Source: Macrobrachium rosenbergii (taxonomy: Eukaryota > Arthropoda > Malacostraca > Decapoda > Palaemonidae). From it: 64,000 bases of DNA. The notes under the pieces are model-generated. The model was not told where the DNA came from. It did not search any database and saw only the letters and a program-made list of their open reading frames with translations. The DNA lies in contig NC_089795.1 of assembly GCF_040412425.1 (NCBI RefSeq), forward strand, positions 83,698,663-83,762,662, in the 5' to 3' direction. Positions within the stretch are counted from its first letter, which is position 1; each line of letters opens with the position of its first letter. This document shows, in pieces, positions 23,440-36,255 of the stretch. Position numbers and translations under genes: made by a program.

Positions 23440-24940
23440 ACACAAGGTCACTGACAACTAGGAAAGAAAGGTACATGGTAGGAGGGTCAACATGCAATTG
23501 ATTTACATACACTCACACGTAGGCTATATCTCACGGCCTAGCGCCTCAGGCTCTATAATTATGGAGAGGCTTATGTACTGCACTAAGAAATTCTCACTCC
23601 CTCTGGAGTAAACATTTTCACAGCCTAATAGATGTCTTACATACGTGGAATGAATATCAAGTTGTTAATGTTTCACCTACAGCGTTTTAACTCACATCTC
23701 GTAATTATCGGTTAAAACTTCAACATTAGCGGGGCAACGTTGGACACACGTCGTCTTGTAAGTTGTCAATGTAAAGTTGTTGAACGTTTGACCGGCACTT
23801 CGTAGCATCCTTCGTGATCTCAACAATACATTCTTACGTATCATTTCATAATTTTCCATTCATTACTCAGACAAAAATAAATATCTATAACTCACCTTTT
23901 TTTCAGGCTACTTTTTTCTCCCATTATATGAAGACGCTTCTCAGTACGCAAGCAGTTTACAAGCTTATCTGGGTACAAAGTGTTTTGTCCTACTAAACCT
24001 TCCTGATAACCGTTTGGAAGTTTGGAACAAACTTAGAAACAGTTATATTCAGCCTTTTGTCTCCTGTAATACTCTCAAAGACGAATCACATTCCAGCTAT
24101 CTATGCGAGCATAGATTCTTCACGTGACTCCCATCAGGCTTTTACAAGTCAGCCACACTAAATGGAGTGTTAACTCCCTATCTACTTTCTGTTGTTCTTC
24201 CTGATCCAGGCTCGACTCCTGCCTGGCGTGAAGGAACAGTTTCATAATTTCATTTCCAGAATCACAGATTCAAGGTTTTCAGTGCACAAATTAACAATAC
24301 AATATTAGCAGATCGAGAAGTCAGTGCTGTTCATTGCGTGGTTGCTGTTCCTACATGTTTGTACAAGTGAGTCCAGCTGCGTTCTGTTTGAAGAAGGCGA
24401 CTCATGAGCCGTTGTGAGGTAAAAATAGCACGACGTACAAGGCATCATACTTATGCCTCCTTTGACGGTATGTTTTGTATCAAGTACAGACACTAACAGC
24501 GTCCGTACGGTTATAATGGCGAAATGATTATCATGTGTCTATACGAGAAAATTTAGAGTATTTCAAACTCCCTTGATTAAGTCTAACAATGAAATGGACG
24601 TTTTGACGATTATGAGGCTCAGTTCATCTGAAGTGCATTTCAAAATAAACAAATAAATATAATAAGAAGATAATTATCCGTGTATTTTATCTAATAAATA
24701 CAGAAGGGAAAACATTTTAAAACTTTCTTAACGGAATGATCTGCATTCATTACAGACCTGATGATGCATATACCAAGACATACCATAATAAGCAGCAACA
24801 GAGGTTCAACTTGCTCATGCGCTTGTCCAAAGAAAATTTTCCAGCATACAATATGTAATAGAAATCATGCCATGAAACGCAGCAAACGTATGCTCCCTTG
24901 TTCGTTATGCCTTTTTAATTTTTACTCCACACCTTTCCCA
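23440..24940. other. Gene-free DNA
   Basis: I see no supported gene and no recognisable element here. Short open frames at 23814-23996 and 24305-24493 are unremarkable. Confidence 0.5.
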
Positions 24941-24941
24941 G

Positions 24942-25000
<59 letters not shown>
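24942..25000. repeat. (ATT)n microsatellite
   Basis: About 19 ATT/TTA units in a row. Confidence 0.95.
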
Positions 25001-25002
<2 letters not shown>

Positions 25003-25320
25003 TTTTCTTTATACGTTTTACTGTTTTGTTTTTACTTGTAACTCGGTCTATCTTAGTCTTCAGGGGGGGTCCCGCAAGCAAAAAACGTTTTCATATCTTG
25101 CCTTTTATACAGATAACACCAATCATGTAAAGTCAACGCACTGCAGTTTACAAGTTTGTCAATCGGTCTATGTAATTTCCTGATGACTGTCCTGTTTAAT
25201 GGTTAATTCCCGAGAATTCCGTTCCAGCGTCTTTTATCATTATTCCTCTCTGCTTGTATCTTTTGTTTTTCAAATATCATGGCGTGTTCAGAGACAGATA
25301 ATGCACAAAGGATGGTGTTT

Positions 25321-25529
<209 letters not shown>

Positions 25530-25649
25530 TCAAGGACTTCTGCTTTTCACGAACACAATATTATAAAAGATTTAAAACAGATTCAACACTGATTTATTTT
25601 TGGTTTATGTTTTCCGCAATTTCCTTCCGTCGGCGATGTTTTGTGAAAT

Positions 25650-26237
25650 CCGTAGGGAGGGAGTGCCGTCTGCGCACCTCGTGCTGTGCACTGTAGGCAT
25701 TACTTAAGGTTCCTGGCAGCGTGCTTTCTGCCTCTAGCTGCAACTCCTTTCGTTTCTTTTACTGTACCTCCTTTCATATTCTCTCCCATGTTACTTTCCA
25801 CCCTCTCCTAACAATTGATTCATAGTGCAACTGCGAGAGTTTCCTCCTGTTACACCTTTCAGGCCTTTTACTGTCAATTTCCGTTTCAGCGCTGAATGAC
25901 CTCACAGGCCCCTGTGCTTGGCCTTTGTTCCTAGTTGGGAGGCGGGTGGGTTCCGTTCTCAGCTAGCACTCTGTTGGCCGCGAGTTCGAATCTCCGACCG
26001 GGCAATGAAAAATAAGAGCAATTTATTTCTGGTGACAGAAATTCATTTCTCCTATAATAATTCGGATTCCACAATAAGCTGTAGGTCCCGTTGCTAGCTA
26101 ACCAATTGGTTCTTAGCCACGTAAAATAAGTCTAATCCTTCGGGCCAGCCCTAGGAGAGCTGTTAATCAGCTCAGTGGTCTGGTTAAACTAAGGTATACC
26201 TAACTTTGGCCTAAATTCTATAGTCAATTCAATTCGA
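25650..26237 (+). repeat. Rep A (copy 3), split by a SINE
   Basis: Rep A runs from 25650 to 25926, is interrupted by the SINE at 25927-26203, and ends with GGCCTAAATTC and its tail at 26208-26237. The unoccupied form CTTGGCCTTTGGCCTAAATT is seen in other copies. Confidence 0.85.
25927..26203 (+). mobile_element. tRNA-derived SINE (copy b), nested in Rep A
   Basis: It has the same tRNA-like head as copies a and c, with the B-box in GCGAGTTCGAATCTCC, and the same body and 3' end (AGCTGTTAATCAGCTCAGTG then GGTTAAACTAAGGTATACC). It is flanked by CTTT at 25923-25926 and 26204-26207, a probable short target duplication. Confidence 0.85.
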
Positions 26238-26726
26238 TATTTTGTGATAAAGTTGCATTTACCCTCCTTTCTGCGTGTGTGTAGGATATCTCAAGAACAA
26301 GTTGACGGAATTATTAGGCGACCCTCTTGACAGAGCGAAATCGACTCAGATTTGATAGATTTTTGGTTTGGCAACCATTATTGCCATTATAAAAGAAAGG
26401 GACTATTATATCCAAATAAATATTTGTTATATTCTTTTTCTGTTGTCCAATTACGAACTTTGAAGGTCATATCTGGATAATTAATTTCCAATTATCGCCA
26501 CTGGGTAATTACTGAATATTAATTCTAGCTTTCCCTTCTTGTTTTCAGTATACAAAATTCCATTTCAGTATATTGCAAAGTCTGTTATGATCAAATATTG
26601 TTGTGTGCATAGCATTCACAGTTACGATTGTTCAGTCCCGAGGGGTTCAATTTTTTTTTTTTTTATATATCCCAAAAAGTGTTAATCGTACGCATTGAGA
26701 ATTATCCATTTGATGTATGTAGAAGT

Positions 26727-26807
<81 letters not shown>

Positions 26808-27310
26808 TCATGAAAAGTTGGTTTTGTTTATATTCTAAATCCTAATATCTGTTTTTTGAGCCTCATACAGTTTAATTAATGTTTTTAGATACTGTTCACA
26901 ATACACAATATATTTACTAACACACGCAAAATATTGAGAAACGCTTTGAATACATCCAATTAGAGTGTTAGCAAAACGTTTGCCCAGCTACTTTTATCTA
27001 TTTAGGAAGAGTAGATAGCTTTATGTTCACGTCATACAGTTTTAACGCACTCCCAACCCTATCAGCAAGTTCTCCAAACAAAGTAATAGACATTCTGAAA
27101 TAAATGATGAACTTCGCTTCACCAGCTTTCAGTTTGCATACGAAGTGCAAAATGCATCTTGTAGTTATCTGCTGTTGTATATTTAATGTACCCATATTCT
27201 ACGATTATTTTCCCTTCATGGCCTTGTTCATACAGAACACAAGCACCACCTTATTTGACATTCTTCATCACGAGAGGAAATATTAGAACGTTGTGGGAAG
27301 AGACAAAAAC
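26238..27310. other. Gene-free DNA with an (AT)n array
   Basis: No gene is supported. A poly-T run lies at about 26650-26664 and an (AT)n microsatellite at 26731-26804. Confidence 0.5.
26731..26804. repeat. (AT)n microsatellite
   Basis: A perfect dinucleotide array of about 74 bp. Confidence 0.95.
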
Positions 27311-27317
27311 GCAGCGT

Positions 27318-27333
27318 CCAGCAGAGGGCGCTG
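27318..27333 (+). promoter_or_regulatory. CTCF-type motif
   Basis: CCAGCAGAGGGCGCTG matches the conserved 11-zinc-finger core consensus of animal CTCF (CCASYAGRKGGCRS plus flank). It stands in a short GC-rich patch (27305-27370) within AT-rich DNA. It could mark a boundary element, but binding is not shown and a single match can be chance. Confidence 0.4.
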
Positions 27334-27836
27334 CCTCCACGGTAGAAGCTGGCCTTATGAACGGGGCCTCACGTGTTTATGATCAGAAATAACGGTGACT
27401 GGTGGACTTACATCTTATAAATCTTTCAGAGTACTGTACAAGAAGTAACTGAGGAAGCAGTGGTAAAGTTTAAACACCAATAGGAATCTCTTCGCATCAT
27501 CGAGTGTTGCTCTTGATTTGAATTTTTTTCTCTTCCTTCGGGTGTCAACAAGGCTACGAAAATCTTCAACCTCAAGGTATTTTGATCCGTTAAGTTTTAC
27601 AAACTCGGAAAGTTATTTATTTAGTTCAAAACTACAAACTCACAATTCAGAATTTATAAATTGTCTAATGGGTTAAAGTTCCTTTAAATTTGAAATACCT
27701 TTCGACACTGCTGGCACCTGAAGGAAATTCCTTAGAAATAACTTACTCCCAAGGGGGATTATAACTGATGCAATTATCAGTTATAATTCTCATGGAGTTA
27801 TAAAGATATTCAACGCACAATGGTTTCATTACTGAA

Positions 27837-27837
<1 letters not shown>

Positions 27838-27896
<59 letters not shown>
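27838..27896. repeat. (AT)n microsatellite
   Basis: A dinucleotide array of about 59 bp. Confidence 0.95.
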
Positions 27897-27899
<3 letters not shown>

Positions 27900-28417
27900 T
27901 ATATGATAGGCACTTTAGTCATTTCACACTTGGAGAACACTGGAAAAATTGGGTTCTATAGAAAACTATTCATCATGTTTTTGAAAGGTTTTCTTTAGAC
28001 GTATTACACGTTTAAATTAACAGTAATATCACAGCAACATCAGTCTGCATAAAACAACGTTAACACAACAACATCGCCCAGCGCAGAACAACATTAGCAG
28101 AACAAATGATCGTAAAAAAAATCTCCCGTCAGGCGTGGTCTTGGTATTCAAAGTTCCCCACATTGTTTGATTTGATGGTTCCTCTCGCCTTGCCTATCTT
28201 TAAATCGCAGTGCCCCTTATGTTTCCTTTTTTCTATTTTGTATTTCTTTCTCTGTTATTAGGTTTTTCAGAATATCTGTGTACCTCTCGAAGAAATATTT
28301 CCATAGTTTTTCCTTTTTTCATAAACGCATTTCAAATTCTTTTAACATCATTCTGAAAACCAGTGGCCCGGTACCAGAGTTATTGAATAGAGATCTTCCG
28401 GCATTTCTTGACCACCC
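27897..28417. other. Gene-free DNA
   Basis: I see no supported feature between the AT array and the minisatellite. Confidence 0.5.
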
Positions 28418-29106
28418 TTTTCTTGAGAATTCCTTTGTATCTCTTATTAGATTCATCCTTTTCTTGAGAATTCCTTTGTATCTCTTATTATAGTCATCCT
28501 TTTCTTGAGAATTCCTTTGTATCTCTTATTAGATTCATCCTTTTCTTGAAATTCTTTCCTCATCTCTTATTAGACTCATCCTTTTCTTGAAATTCCTTTT
28601 GTAACTCTTATTAGATTAATCCTTTTCTTGAGAATTCCTTTGTATCTCTTATTAGACTCATCCTCTTCTTGAGAATTCCTGTGTATCTCTTATTAGAGTC
28701 ATCCTTTTCTTGAGAATTCCTTTGTATCTCTTATTAGATTCATCCTTTTCTTGAGAATTCCTTTGTAACTCTTATTAGATTCATCTTTTCTTGAGAATTC
28801 TTTCGCATCTCTTATTAGACTCATCCTTTTCTTGAGAATTCCTTTGTAACTCTTATTAGATTAATCCTTTTCTTGAGAATTCCTTTGTATCTCTTATTAG
28901 ACTCATCCTTTTCTTGAGAATTCCTTTGTATCTCTTATTAGATTCATCCTTTTCTTGAGAATTCCTTTGTAACCCTTATTAGATTCATCCTTTTCTTGAT
29001 AATTTTTTCGCATCTCTTATTAGACTCATCCTTTTCTTGAGAATTCCTTTGTATCTCTTATTAGACTCATCCTTTACTTGAGAATTCCTTTGTATATCTT
29101 ATAAGA
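28418..29106. repeat. 41-bp minisatellite, about 17 units
   Basis: A head-to-tail array of about 17 units of 41 bp. The typical unit starts TTTTCTTGAGAATTCC and ends CTCTTATTAGATTCATCC. Most units carry an EcoRI site (GAATTC). Variant units recur in the same order (units 4-6, 10-12 and 15-16 share variants), so the array has higher-order structure of about five to six units. Confidence 0.95.
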
Positions 29107-29722
29107 CACTTGTATCAACATCACTTCTATTATCCAGTTTTACACTTCTTTTGTTGTATCGCTTACTTTTTATGGCCTTTTGTTTCATGGTCTCACAATG
29201 GCCACTTTTTTTTATTTCTGTCAACACCACTTATCATTCCAGTTCTGACGGTGCCTACCTTTAATAGAGATTTCTATTGCCATGAAGTCCTCTTTTATGG
29301 GCTTACTTTGGCCTTATTCGACTTTATTTTTGTTAGAAAATTCACTCTTATAATTTCCATTCAGTGTACCAGTCTGCACCGCTTTGCCATTCACCGAACT
29401 CAGCCACTCTTCGCTGTCAGTTCCTTTATAATCAGTAAAACGTCCGTCCTGTGCATACTTTCACCCAGACCCCAGCCTCCCACTCGCTGTTGGTGGTATG
29501 CCTCTCGAGTTATCTTTTCTCCTTATCGTCTTTTTATCTTCGGGGTCTGTTAGTCGTTATCTGTCTCTATGGCTCCAACGTTCTCTGACGTTTCTTTAAA
29601 CAGGTGGAAGGAGGGTGGATCTTTATCGATTGTAAATGGATAGATTTTTCAGACGCTTCCACATTTTTCATGTTTCCTTTCTGATGGCGGAACTGACTTA
29701 AGCTTGCTTCACCATTTTCTCG

Positions 29723-29733
<11 letters not shown>
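29107..29733. other. Pyrimidine-rich DNA with a 147-codon open frame, no gene called
   Basis: An open frame at 29110-29553 (plus strand) encodes a hydrophobic peptide. It starts in the last minisatellite unit, has no recognisable domain, and reflects T/C-rich composition. I treat it as chance. Confidence 0.5.

Positions 29734-29797
<64 letters not shown>
29734..29797. repeat. (AT)n microsatellite
   Basis: A dinucleotide array preceded by a short CT run. Confidence 0.95.
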
Positions 29798-29801
<4 letters not shown>

Positions 29802-30110
29802 TTATTGTTTATTTGTTATACACACATTAAATTTAATGAGACTAGGAATGATATCATCAATCTGACAATATCGTAGGAAATCTAGACCTAGGCTTACTGT
29901 CTCTTTCTTCTGGGACAGTTTTTTCAACATGCAACATTCATGAAGAAGGGCTGGGCCGTAACGAGTCCTTACAAATTGTAGGAAGTTGTTGTAACCTCTG
30001 ATCCGCAGTACAACAACTTGTAAGGACACGTTATGGCTCGGTCCATCTTCATAAATGCCTAAGTTAGAATTATTGTTCCAGAAAGAAAGAACAACCAGAT
30101 CTGAATTTCG

Positions 30111-30112
<2 letters not shown>

Positions 30113-30170
<58 letters not shown>

Positions 30171-30171
30171 A

Positions 30172-30216
<45 letters not shown>
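30113..30216. repeat. Compound (TA)n(GA)n microsatellite
   Basis: About 52 bp of TA run directly into about 50 bp of GA with one short interruption. Confidence 0.95.
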
Positions 30217-30219
<3 letters not shown>

Positions 30220-30554
30220 TTATTTAATCTTACTGTTTTGTTTTACCGAATTTTTAACAACCTAGGCTCAAGACATAGAAGTGGGTGAAAACTATGATTT
30301 CTCTGTTAGGTAGATGTCAAAGCTGGCTGACTGTAGGTCCAGGCAGTATGGTTCTGCAAACCCCCCTCACCTCCTTGCAAACATAAGCAACCTCTGTATA
30401 AACATACATCAAACAACAGTGTACAACAGCTTAGGACGGGTTAACCTTTTAATGACCTAACCTAAGCTTTGGCACAGTTACCCAGGACTCAACTGAAACT
30501 TTATTCCATTATAGGAAATCTAATACCCCCTCCTCTGTCTTTGTTGCGTACTAT

Positions 30555-30943
30555 TTTAGTTTTCTGTAAAAGAGAACTATTGCGCCGGCTTTGTCTGTCC
30601 GTCCGTACTTTTTTCTGTCCCGCCCTCCAGATCTCTTAAAATCAATGAGGCTGGGGGGCTGCAAGGTGGTATGTTGACTATCCACCCTCCAACCATCAAA
30701 TATACCAAATTGCGGCCCCTCTAGCATCATAGTGTTTATTTTATTTAAGGTTATAGTTAGCCGTAATTGTGCTTCTGACAACGGTATAGGACAGGCCACC
30801 ACCGAGCCGTGGTTAAAGAGTCATGGGCAGCGTCTCATACAGCATTATACCGAGACCACCGAGGGATAGATCTATTTTCGGTGGCCTTGATTATACGCAG
30901 TACAGAAAACTCGACTGCGCCGAAGAAACTTCGGCGCTTTTGT
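30555..30943 (+). repeat. Rep B, hairpin-rich dispersed repeat (copy 1)
   Basis: It shares its whole length (about 390 bp) with 45703-46095. It contains several internal inverted repeats: long arms around GAGGCTGGGGGGCTGC / GCGGCCCCTCTAGCATC, a short ACCACCGA / TCGGTGG stem, and a perfect 9-bp stem with AAA loop at 30917-30937 (GCGCCGAAG / CTTCGGCGC). No coding capacity is seen. Confidence 0.8.
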
Positions 30944-31865
30944 TACTGTTTTATTCTAGAACGTGGATATTAATCTCCTGAAGAAAACAGATTTTATAAC
31001 TACAAAGCCACTGAGTTTCAGATACTTCGGGAATGATTCCGATGCATTATAACAAAAATAAATATCTTACCAGTTTTAGAGCCTTCACTGAATGATTTAT
31101 CAACGCTTTTCTTTTTATTCTCAGCTTTCAGTCTTTTAAAATATAATTTCCCTATTATTTTCTTGATTTTATTAACTTCTCTGACTTGTGACTAAATTCC
31201 TCTCGTTTCTTTGATTTTAAATGTACTCATGAATCATGCCAATAATTTTATTTATATTTTGGTATTGTTCATTAGAAATGACTCAGAAATAGTATAGTGT
31301 AAATTCTGTTATAAAGCAATTAACAGGGAATACAAGTGTGCAGTGCTATTCTCTGAAAGTGTATGACAATGAAAGGCAACTCAGAAGGGAGCCTAACATT
31401 CGATACTTAATAACAAGCGCAGTAAAAACAAAGGGAGATGACTTTAAAGAGAGAGTGAATGAATGGAAAAATGATGGAATTCACAAGAATTCATCAAGAT
31501 CAAAATTAAGAAATAGAAAAGTTTCCTGGATTTAATTACTCCGCGTGGAGCAACAGTTCTGTTCATTCCTTAAGGAAACCATTGTGAGATAAATTCCATT
31601 TTTCATAATATCCGAATCAAGTGAGAAATGTAGAACTAGTATGACGAATAAGAAATCGTTTGCTCTAAATTAAAATTTAAACAATGAATATTTAAAAACT
31701 ATAGATAGTGACATGTGTCTCTTGCACGCTATAAAGTACTGACAGAATTTTGATGGCTTAAAATTCCTGGCACTTTTATGGCCACTCAATGCAAGGGTGA
31801 AACATTTTCACAGTCATTGGTAGAGCTTCGGACTTTCTGATGTCACAGTTCTCAATACAGCCTCT
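30944..31865. other. Gene-free DNA
   Basis: No gene is supported. A 65-codon basic open frame at 31338-31535 has no recognisable motif. Confidence 0.5.
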
Positions 31866-32174
31866 GGAATGGAATAGAGAATTTAGGCCAAAGGCCAACC
31901 GCTGGGACCCCTGAGGTCATTCAGCTCTGAAACGGAAACTGGGAATAGAAAGGTTTGAAAGGTGTAAAGGGAGGAAAAACCTCGCAGTTGCACTATGAAA
32001 CAAATGTTAAGAGAGGTTGGATAGCAAGATGGAAGAAAGAGAATATGAATGGAGGTACAGTAAAAGGAATGGAAGGGGTTGCAGCAGGGACCGAAGGAAC
32101 GCTGCAGTGAACCTTAAGTAATACCTACAGTGCGCCGCGTGAGGCGCACTGACAGCACTAACCCCCTACGGAGG
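31866..32174 (-). repeat. Rep A, full-length (copy 4)
   Basis: A reverse-oriented copy that begins (on the plus strand) with the tail GGAATGGAATAG and ends with CCCCCTACGGAGG. It includes the conserved CTCGCAGTTGCACTATGAAA block. Confidence 0.9.
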
Positions 32175-33090
32175 ACTTACTGTAGTTCACAGTTTTAAAC
32201 AGTTTCCAACGTGCATTTATTTGATGTACGAACTGGCAACAGCAACCTGTCACACTGGGGATAATCATTTTCAGATTTTCTATTTTCACTTTCTCTGGGT
32301 ACTCACGCATAACGAGTATATTGCACCAATCCTCACACAAACACACACACACACACCTGGTGAAATATGGAGAATAATGATAAATAATTAGATAAATGAA
32401 TAAGATAAATAACAATATGCATGACTCTGCGAGGAAAGCAATAGAACATTAGACTGTTCATATTGCGTGTAAACAGACTTTAATTCTTCCAGCAAAATTA
32501 TCTTAACGTGATTGACACAGACTTGATGAGCAAGCAAATATCTGAAGGTTTTATAATCGTCATGACTTTCCAAAAGCCTTGAATGATTTCCTGTATAAGT
32601 AATAAATGATCTATACAGGATTAGAATGTCATCAAATAAAAGTTGATTAGCAAGGTAGGTTGACTATGAGACAATAGACCTACTGAAAATAATCGATTCA
32701 GAGTTTATGCAATTACAGGTTTTGTTTTTTCTTAGCATTCCGGCTTGTAATTTTATGTTCTTTAATACTACAGTAGATATCCTGGTTTCCAGAGTTATGA
32801 GTCTAATTAGTCTAACTACCAGTTAAAGCACTACGTAAGGTTAGGAGACTATTTTCTCAATGTCTCCTCCGAGATCTTAAATGAGTGAAAGTTCACGGAT
32901 TTGTTTCTGTTAGTCCTAAATCGTGAGAGATTAGGACAGAATTCATAATGAAGAATGTTAGCAGCTCGAGTTCATCTTAGCAACGACCAGAGCCGTGGAC
33001 AACGAATCTAAGGGCTTCATTATTGTTTCTTGGGCAACCAGCTTGTCAAAAGTACATTTGATTTCTTAACGATAGGTTGCCATGGTAATA
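32175..33090. other. Gene-free DNA
   Basis: I see no supported gene or element, only a short CA run at about 32338-32356. Confidence 0.5.
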
Positions 33091-33710
33091 ACGCTTGACC
33101 CCAGGCCAAGAGAGACATGGTTTGCCCAATTGGGTGGAGTCGCCTCCCACCTGGGGTAACTAGGCGATGACGTATCTTAGAGGTATCTGCTCATTACGGC
33201 AATTCACAAGCTGACGTAATAAGGAGGTAGACAAAGCTCCGCCTACATGGGGGATTTTGGGGGGAAGTGAGTAGACCTTCTCTTTCTCTTGGTCTTGGCT
33301 AGACCTAGCTTGACAGAGACCGAATTACTCGTACGTACCAAGGAACTGATGAGTGTTGGGGTCAAGTGAATTTTGGGCCTCAGTGTGACCAGTTGCTTCT
33401 CGCACCAGACCTTGACGATTCCACTTTGTGAACAGTGCATATTCTCTGTCTAGTAGTCGTGTTGCTTGTAGCCTCTCCAGGGGACTTGTCCCTCTGCAGG
33501 CGCCTCTCAAGCAAACGACTGGGACTCGGTAATCTCAAGCCGTACTTGGGTAAGATTGACGTAACTTGTAATGTGACAGACGTTTGCAACATTTCACGCA
33601 GTCACACTCAATTTATCCAACTCCTTTCTCACTCTCCAGTGTAGTTACTACTGCCAATCTTCTGTTAAATAAATGAACTAATGAATAAATGAATAACCTT
33701 TACATTATTA
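33091..33710 (+). other. Promoter-like and polyadenylation-like block, possible solo LTR
   Basis: A stretch with higher GC than its surroundings. It has a plausible donor (CTTGG then GTAAGATTG at about 33549) and ends in several AATAAATGA-type polyadenylation signals (33668-33700). This promoter-to-polyA layout in about 600 bp would suit a solo LTR. I could not define TG..CA ends or a target duplication, so this is only a suggestion. Confidence 0.2.
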
Positions 33711-35717
33711 CTGCTTGAATCACGTGACTTTTAAAACTAAAGTGGACCTGTGAGTTTTGAATAGTTAACACTATAAAAAGGTATCCATTTCACATGCTTA
33801 TGTATATATGTATAAATATTAACAATTTTGCGTGAAGACGCATACACACACATATATATGTGCGTGTGCGTTTTAATGAAGAGAAATATTAGAGAATGAT
33901 CACAAACTACAGATGCTAGACCATAAGCAAAGGAGAGCAATGGTTAGTAAAACCGTAGAGAGGTTAGAGAACTCGCAGGCACCCAACGAAAGACTTTGAA
34001 AGCGATCGCAAGAGGAAGTCCAGGTCAGGATGCCGGTAGATAGGATGTTGTAGGGACGAGAGAAGGGATGAAGTGTCGCCCTAACTCTCTCTCTCTCTCT
34101 CTCTCTGTTGGCTTCCCAAGGGTCTTATTGTGTCCCATTTTCGTCCACAGGTGGTCACGAGAGGTTTTAATACGCCCCTTGCGTCTGCTTTCATTGCTGG
34201 TCATTCATTAGGGTGCCAACGAAACCCTGTAGTACTAAGAAGACCATTTACTATGAAACTGTTAAAAAACTTGGAGGTGTGATGAGGAAGATGGGTTCAG
34301 AGAGAGGCAAGAAGTAGAGAAAGACAACAGGAGCTCTGCAGAAGTTGTGGACAACGAGAAATGTGTGAATGAGAGCTGAAATGCCTAATGTAAGGATAGA
34401 TTTCTGAGGAGTGGAATGTAGCTCGTATCATGGTTCGTATATGAGCGCGGAAGTGGAAGATGGTGAAATGGAATATGTGGATAGACATTTTTATAAGGAG
34501 ATAGAAACGAAGAAGTTATGAGAAATAATACCAATAATAAAAATCTAATAAATTATTATCATAAGCGAAACAGAGGCCTAATATATTTCTAGTTTTAAGA
34601 GTTAAAAAAAAGATAAGAATACTGTCATAATATTTATATATAACCGATGTTCATAATCAAGAAACAGATGGGAACCAGATTTTTTTTATTTTTTTGGCTG
34701 TACAAGGCAACACACTCGCGTTTTATTCTATTTATATACTCACCAGTAACGACCAACAGCAGCTAAGGATATGTCTCACATTGAAACAGTCAACTATAGT
34801 CTGCAGTTGTTATCAATTTTGTCATTTCTGTTGTTGATGATAATGTCTTCAGACATTTTTAGGGTGGTCGGGGAGGGTTTATTGAGTTAACATTCATACA
34901 TATGATAAACATGACAATAATTTGGAAACTATGCAAAAAAAAAAAAAAGAAAGAAAATACTGTTGAAACGTTTAAGAACAATTTTATTATTATGGTTCAT
35001 GAGACTATGTTCTTGGGAGCCTAAACTCACAAATAGGAAAAATGTTTCTTTGACACAAGCAGCTGGATGAGCCACGTACTCTCGTATGCTTTGTTTTCCT
35101 TAAATATAAAAACGATGAACACTTATTGACAGCTTAGTAAATTCCAGACTCTCTTTCTCTCTCTCAGTAACGTGGCTTTTCAACCTCACTAAGTTCTCCG
35201 TTAGATCTTTCTTTGGCTGCGTGCAATCAAGACGTACCGATCAATCAGTAACGACAACAGTCATGTTTGCGTTTAACTGTTCACAATGGCCTTCAGCTTC
35301 CCTAGCCCAGCCTGACAAGCCCTCACAATATTTTCAAGCGCTGCATTTTATAGTAATGAACACTGTCGTAACCAAATTTTTTCCACTTCGTACTAAGCCC
35401 CTCAGTGCTAAAGCAATTAGGCCTTTTCCTCTACAGCGATCAGGCGTCACCAACTGACCACATCTAACTGCAGTGGCTCTGAAACTGCGTTCCTCATAGA
35501 GACAGAATATTGGAACAACTGTAAACAGGACCAGCATCCGTGCATACGCAGGAGAGGGAGGGTAAATCACAGGCCTACCTGCTCTCTTGTGGCCTTCCGG
35601 ATGTAAACAAATATTCCCTCTCATGCTACACTCCTGATGCCTGTTGCATGTCTGTGCGCGTTGATTTCATGTGGAGGATGCTAGTCCCGTGCTTGTGACT
35701 CACTGCCATACCCGAAT
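33711..35717. other. Gene-free DNA
   Basis: It holds a (CT)n run at 34085-34107, a poly-A run near 34935-34949 and unremarkable short open frames. No gene is supported. Confidence 0.5.
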
Positions 35718-36255
35718 GCTAATTTTGTGAGGAAACATAGCACTTGTTTAAAGTAACACTTGTTTGGCCAATCATATCTAGATTCATACCACTCCGATAA
35801 GTAATTTTGGAGAAAGCTTGTCGCAGCAAATTTTGTTAGGAATTTACTATTTAGATAGCTAAATTTGTGGGGCTATTTGTCATTTCAATAGGTTATTTTC
35901 ATGGTAATGTGTGTCTTTAACAATTAGTTTTGTTGGGGAATACTTGTCATTTCTAATTCGGTGGAGATACATGTCATTTCAATAGCTAATTCTGTGGGGA
36001 AGCTTATATTTCAATATTTAATTTTGTTGGAATATTAAATATTGTCACTTCAGTGGCTAATATTTTGGAACATAATTTTTTGATGAGATTCTTGGCTTCG
36101 ATGGTTTATTTTTTGGAGAAACTTGGTACTGCATAGGCTACTTTTTGTGGTAACTTGTCTCTTCAACTACCAGTTTTAAACAAAAATGATCACATCATCT
36201 GTTGATTTCATAAGACAACTTGCCTTTTCATGAGCTGATTTTGGAGCAAAACAGT
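35718..36255. repeat. Highly diverged tandem repeat, period about 33 bp
   Basis: Phrases of the type GCTAATTTTGTGGGGAAACT and TTGTCATTTCAATA recur roughly every 30-36 bp, for example at 35718, 35869, 35926, 35980, 36053 and 36139, with much substitution and some longer gaps. I estimate about 12-15 decayed units. Confidence 0.6.

Noticed and set aside
29110..29553. 147-codon hydrophobic open frame
   Set aside because: It begins inside the minisatellite and its hydrophobicity follows from T-rich composition.
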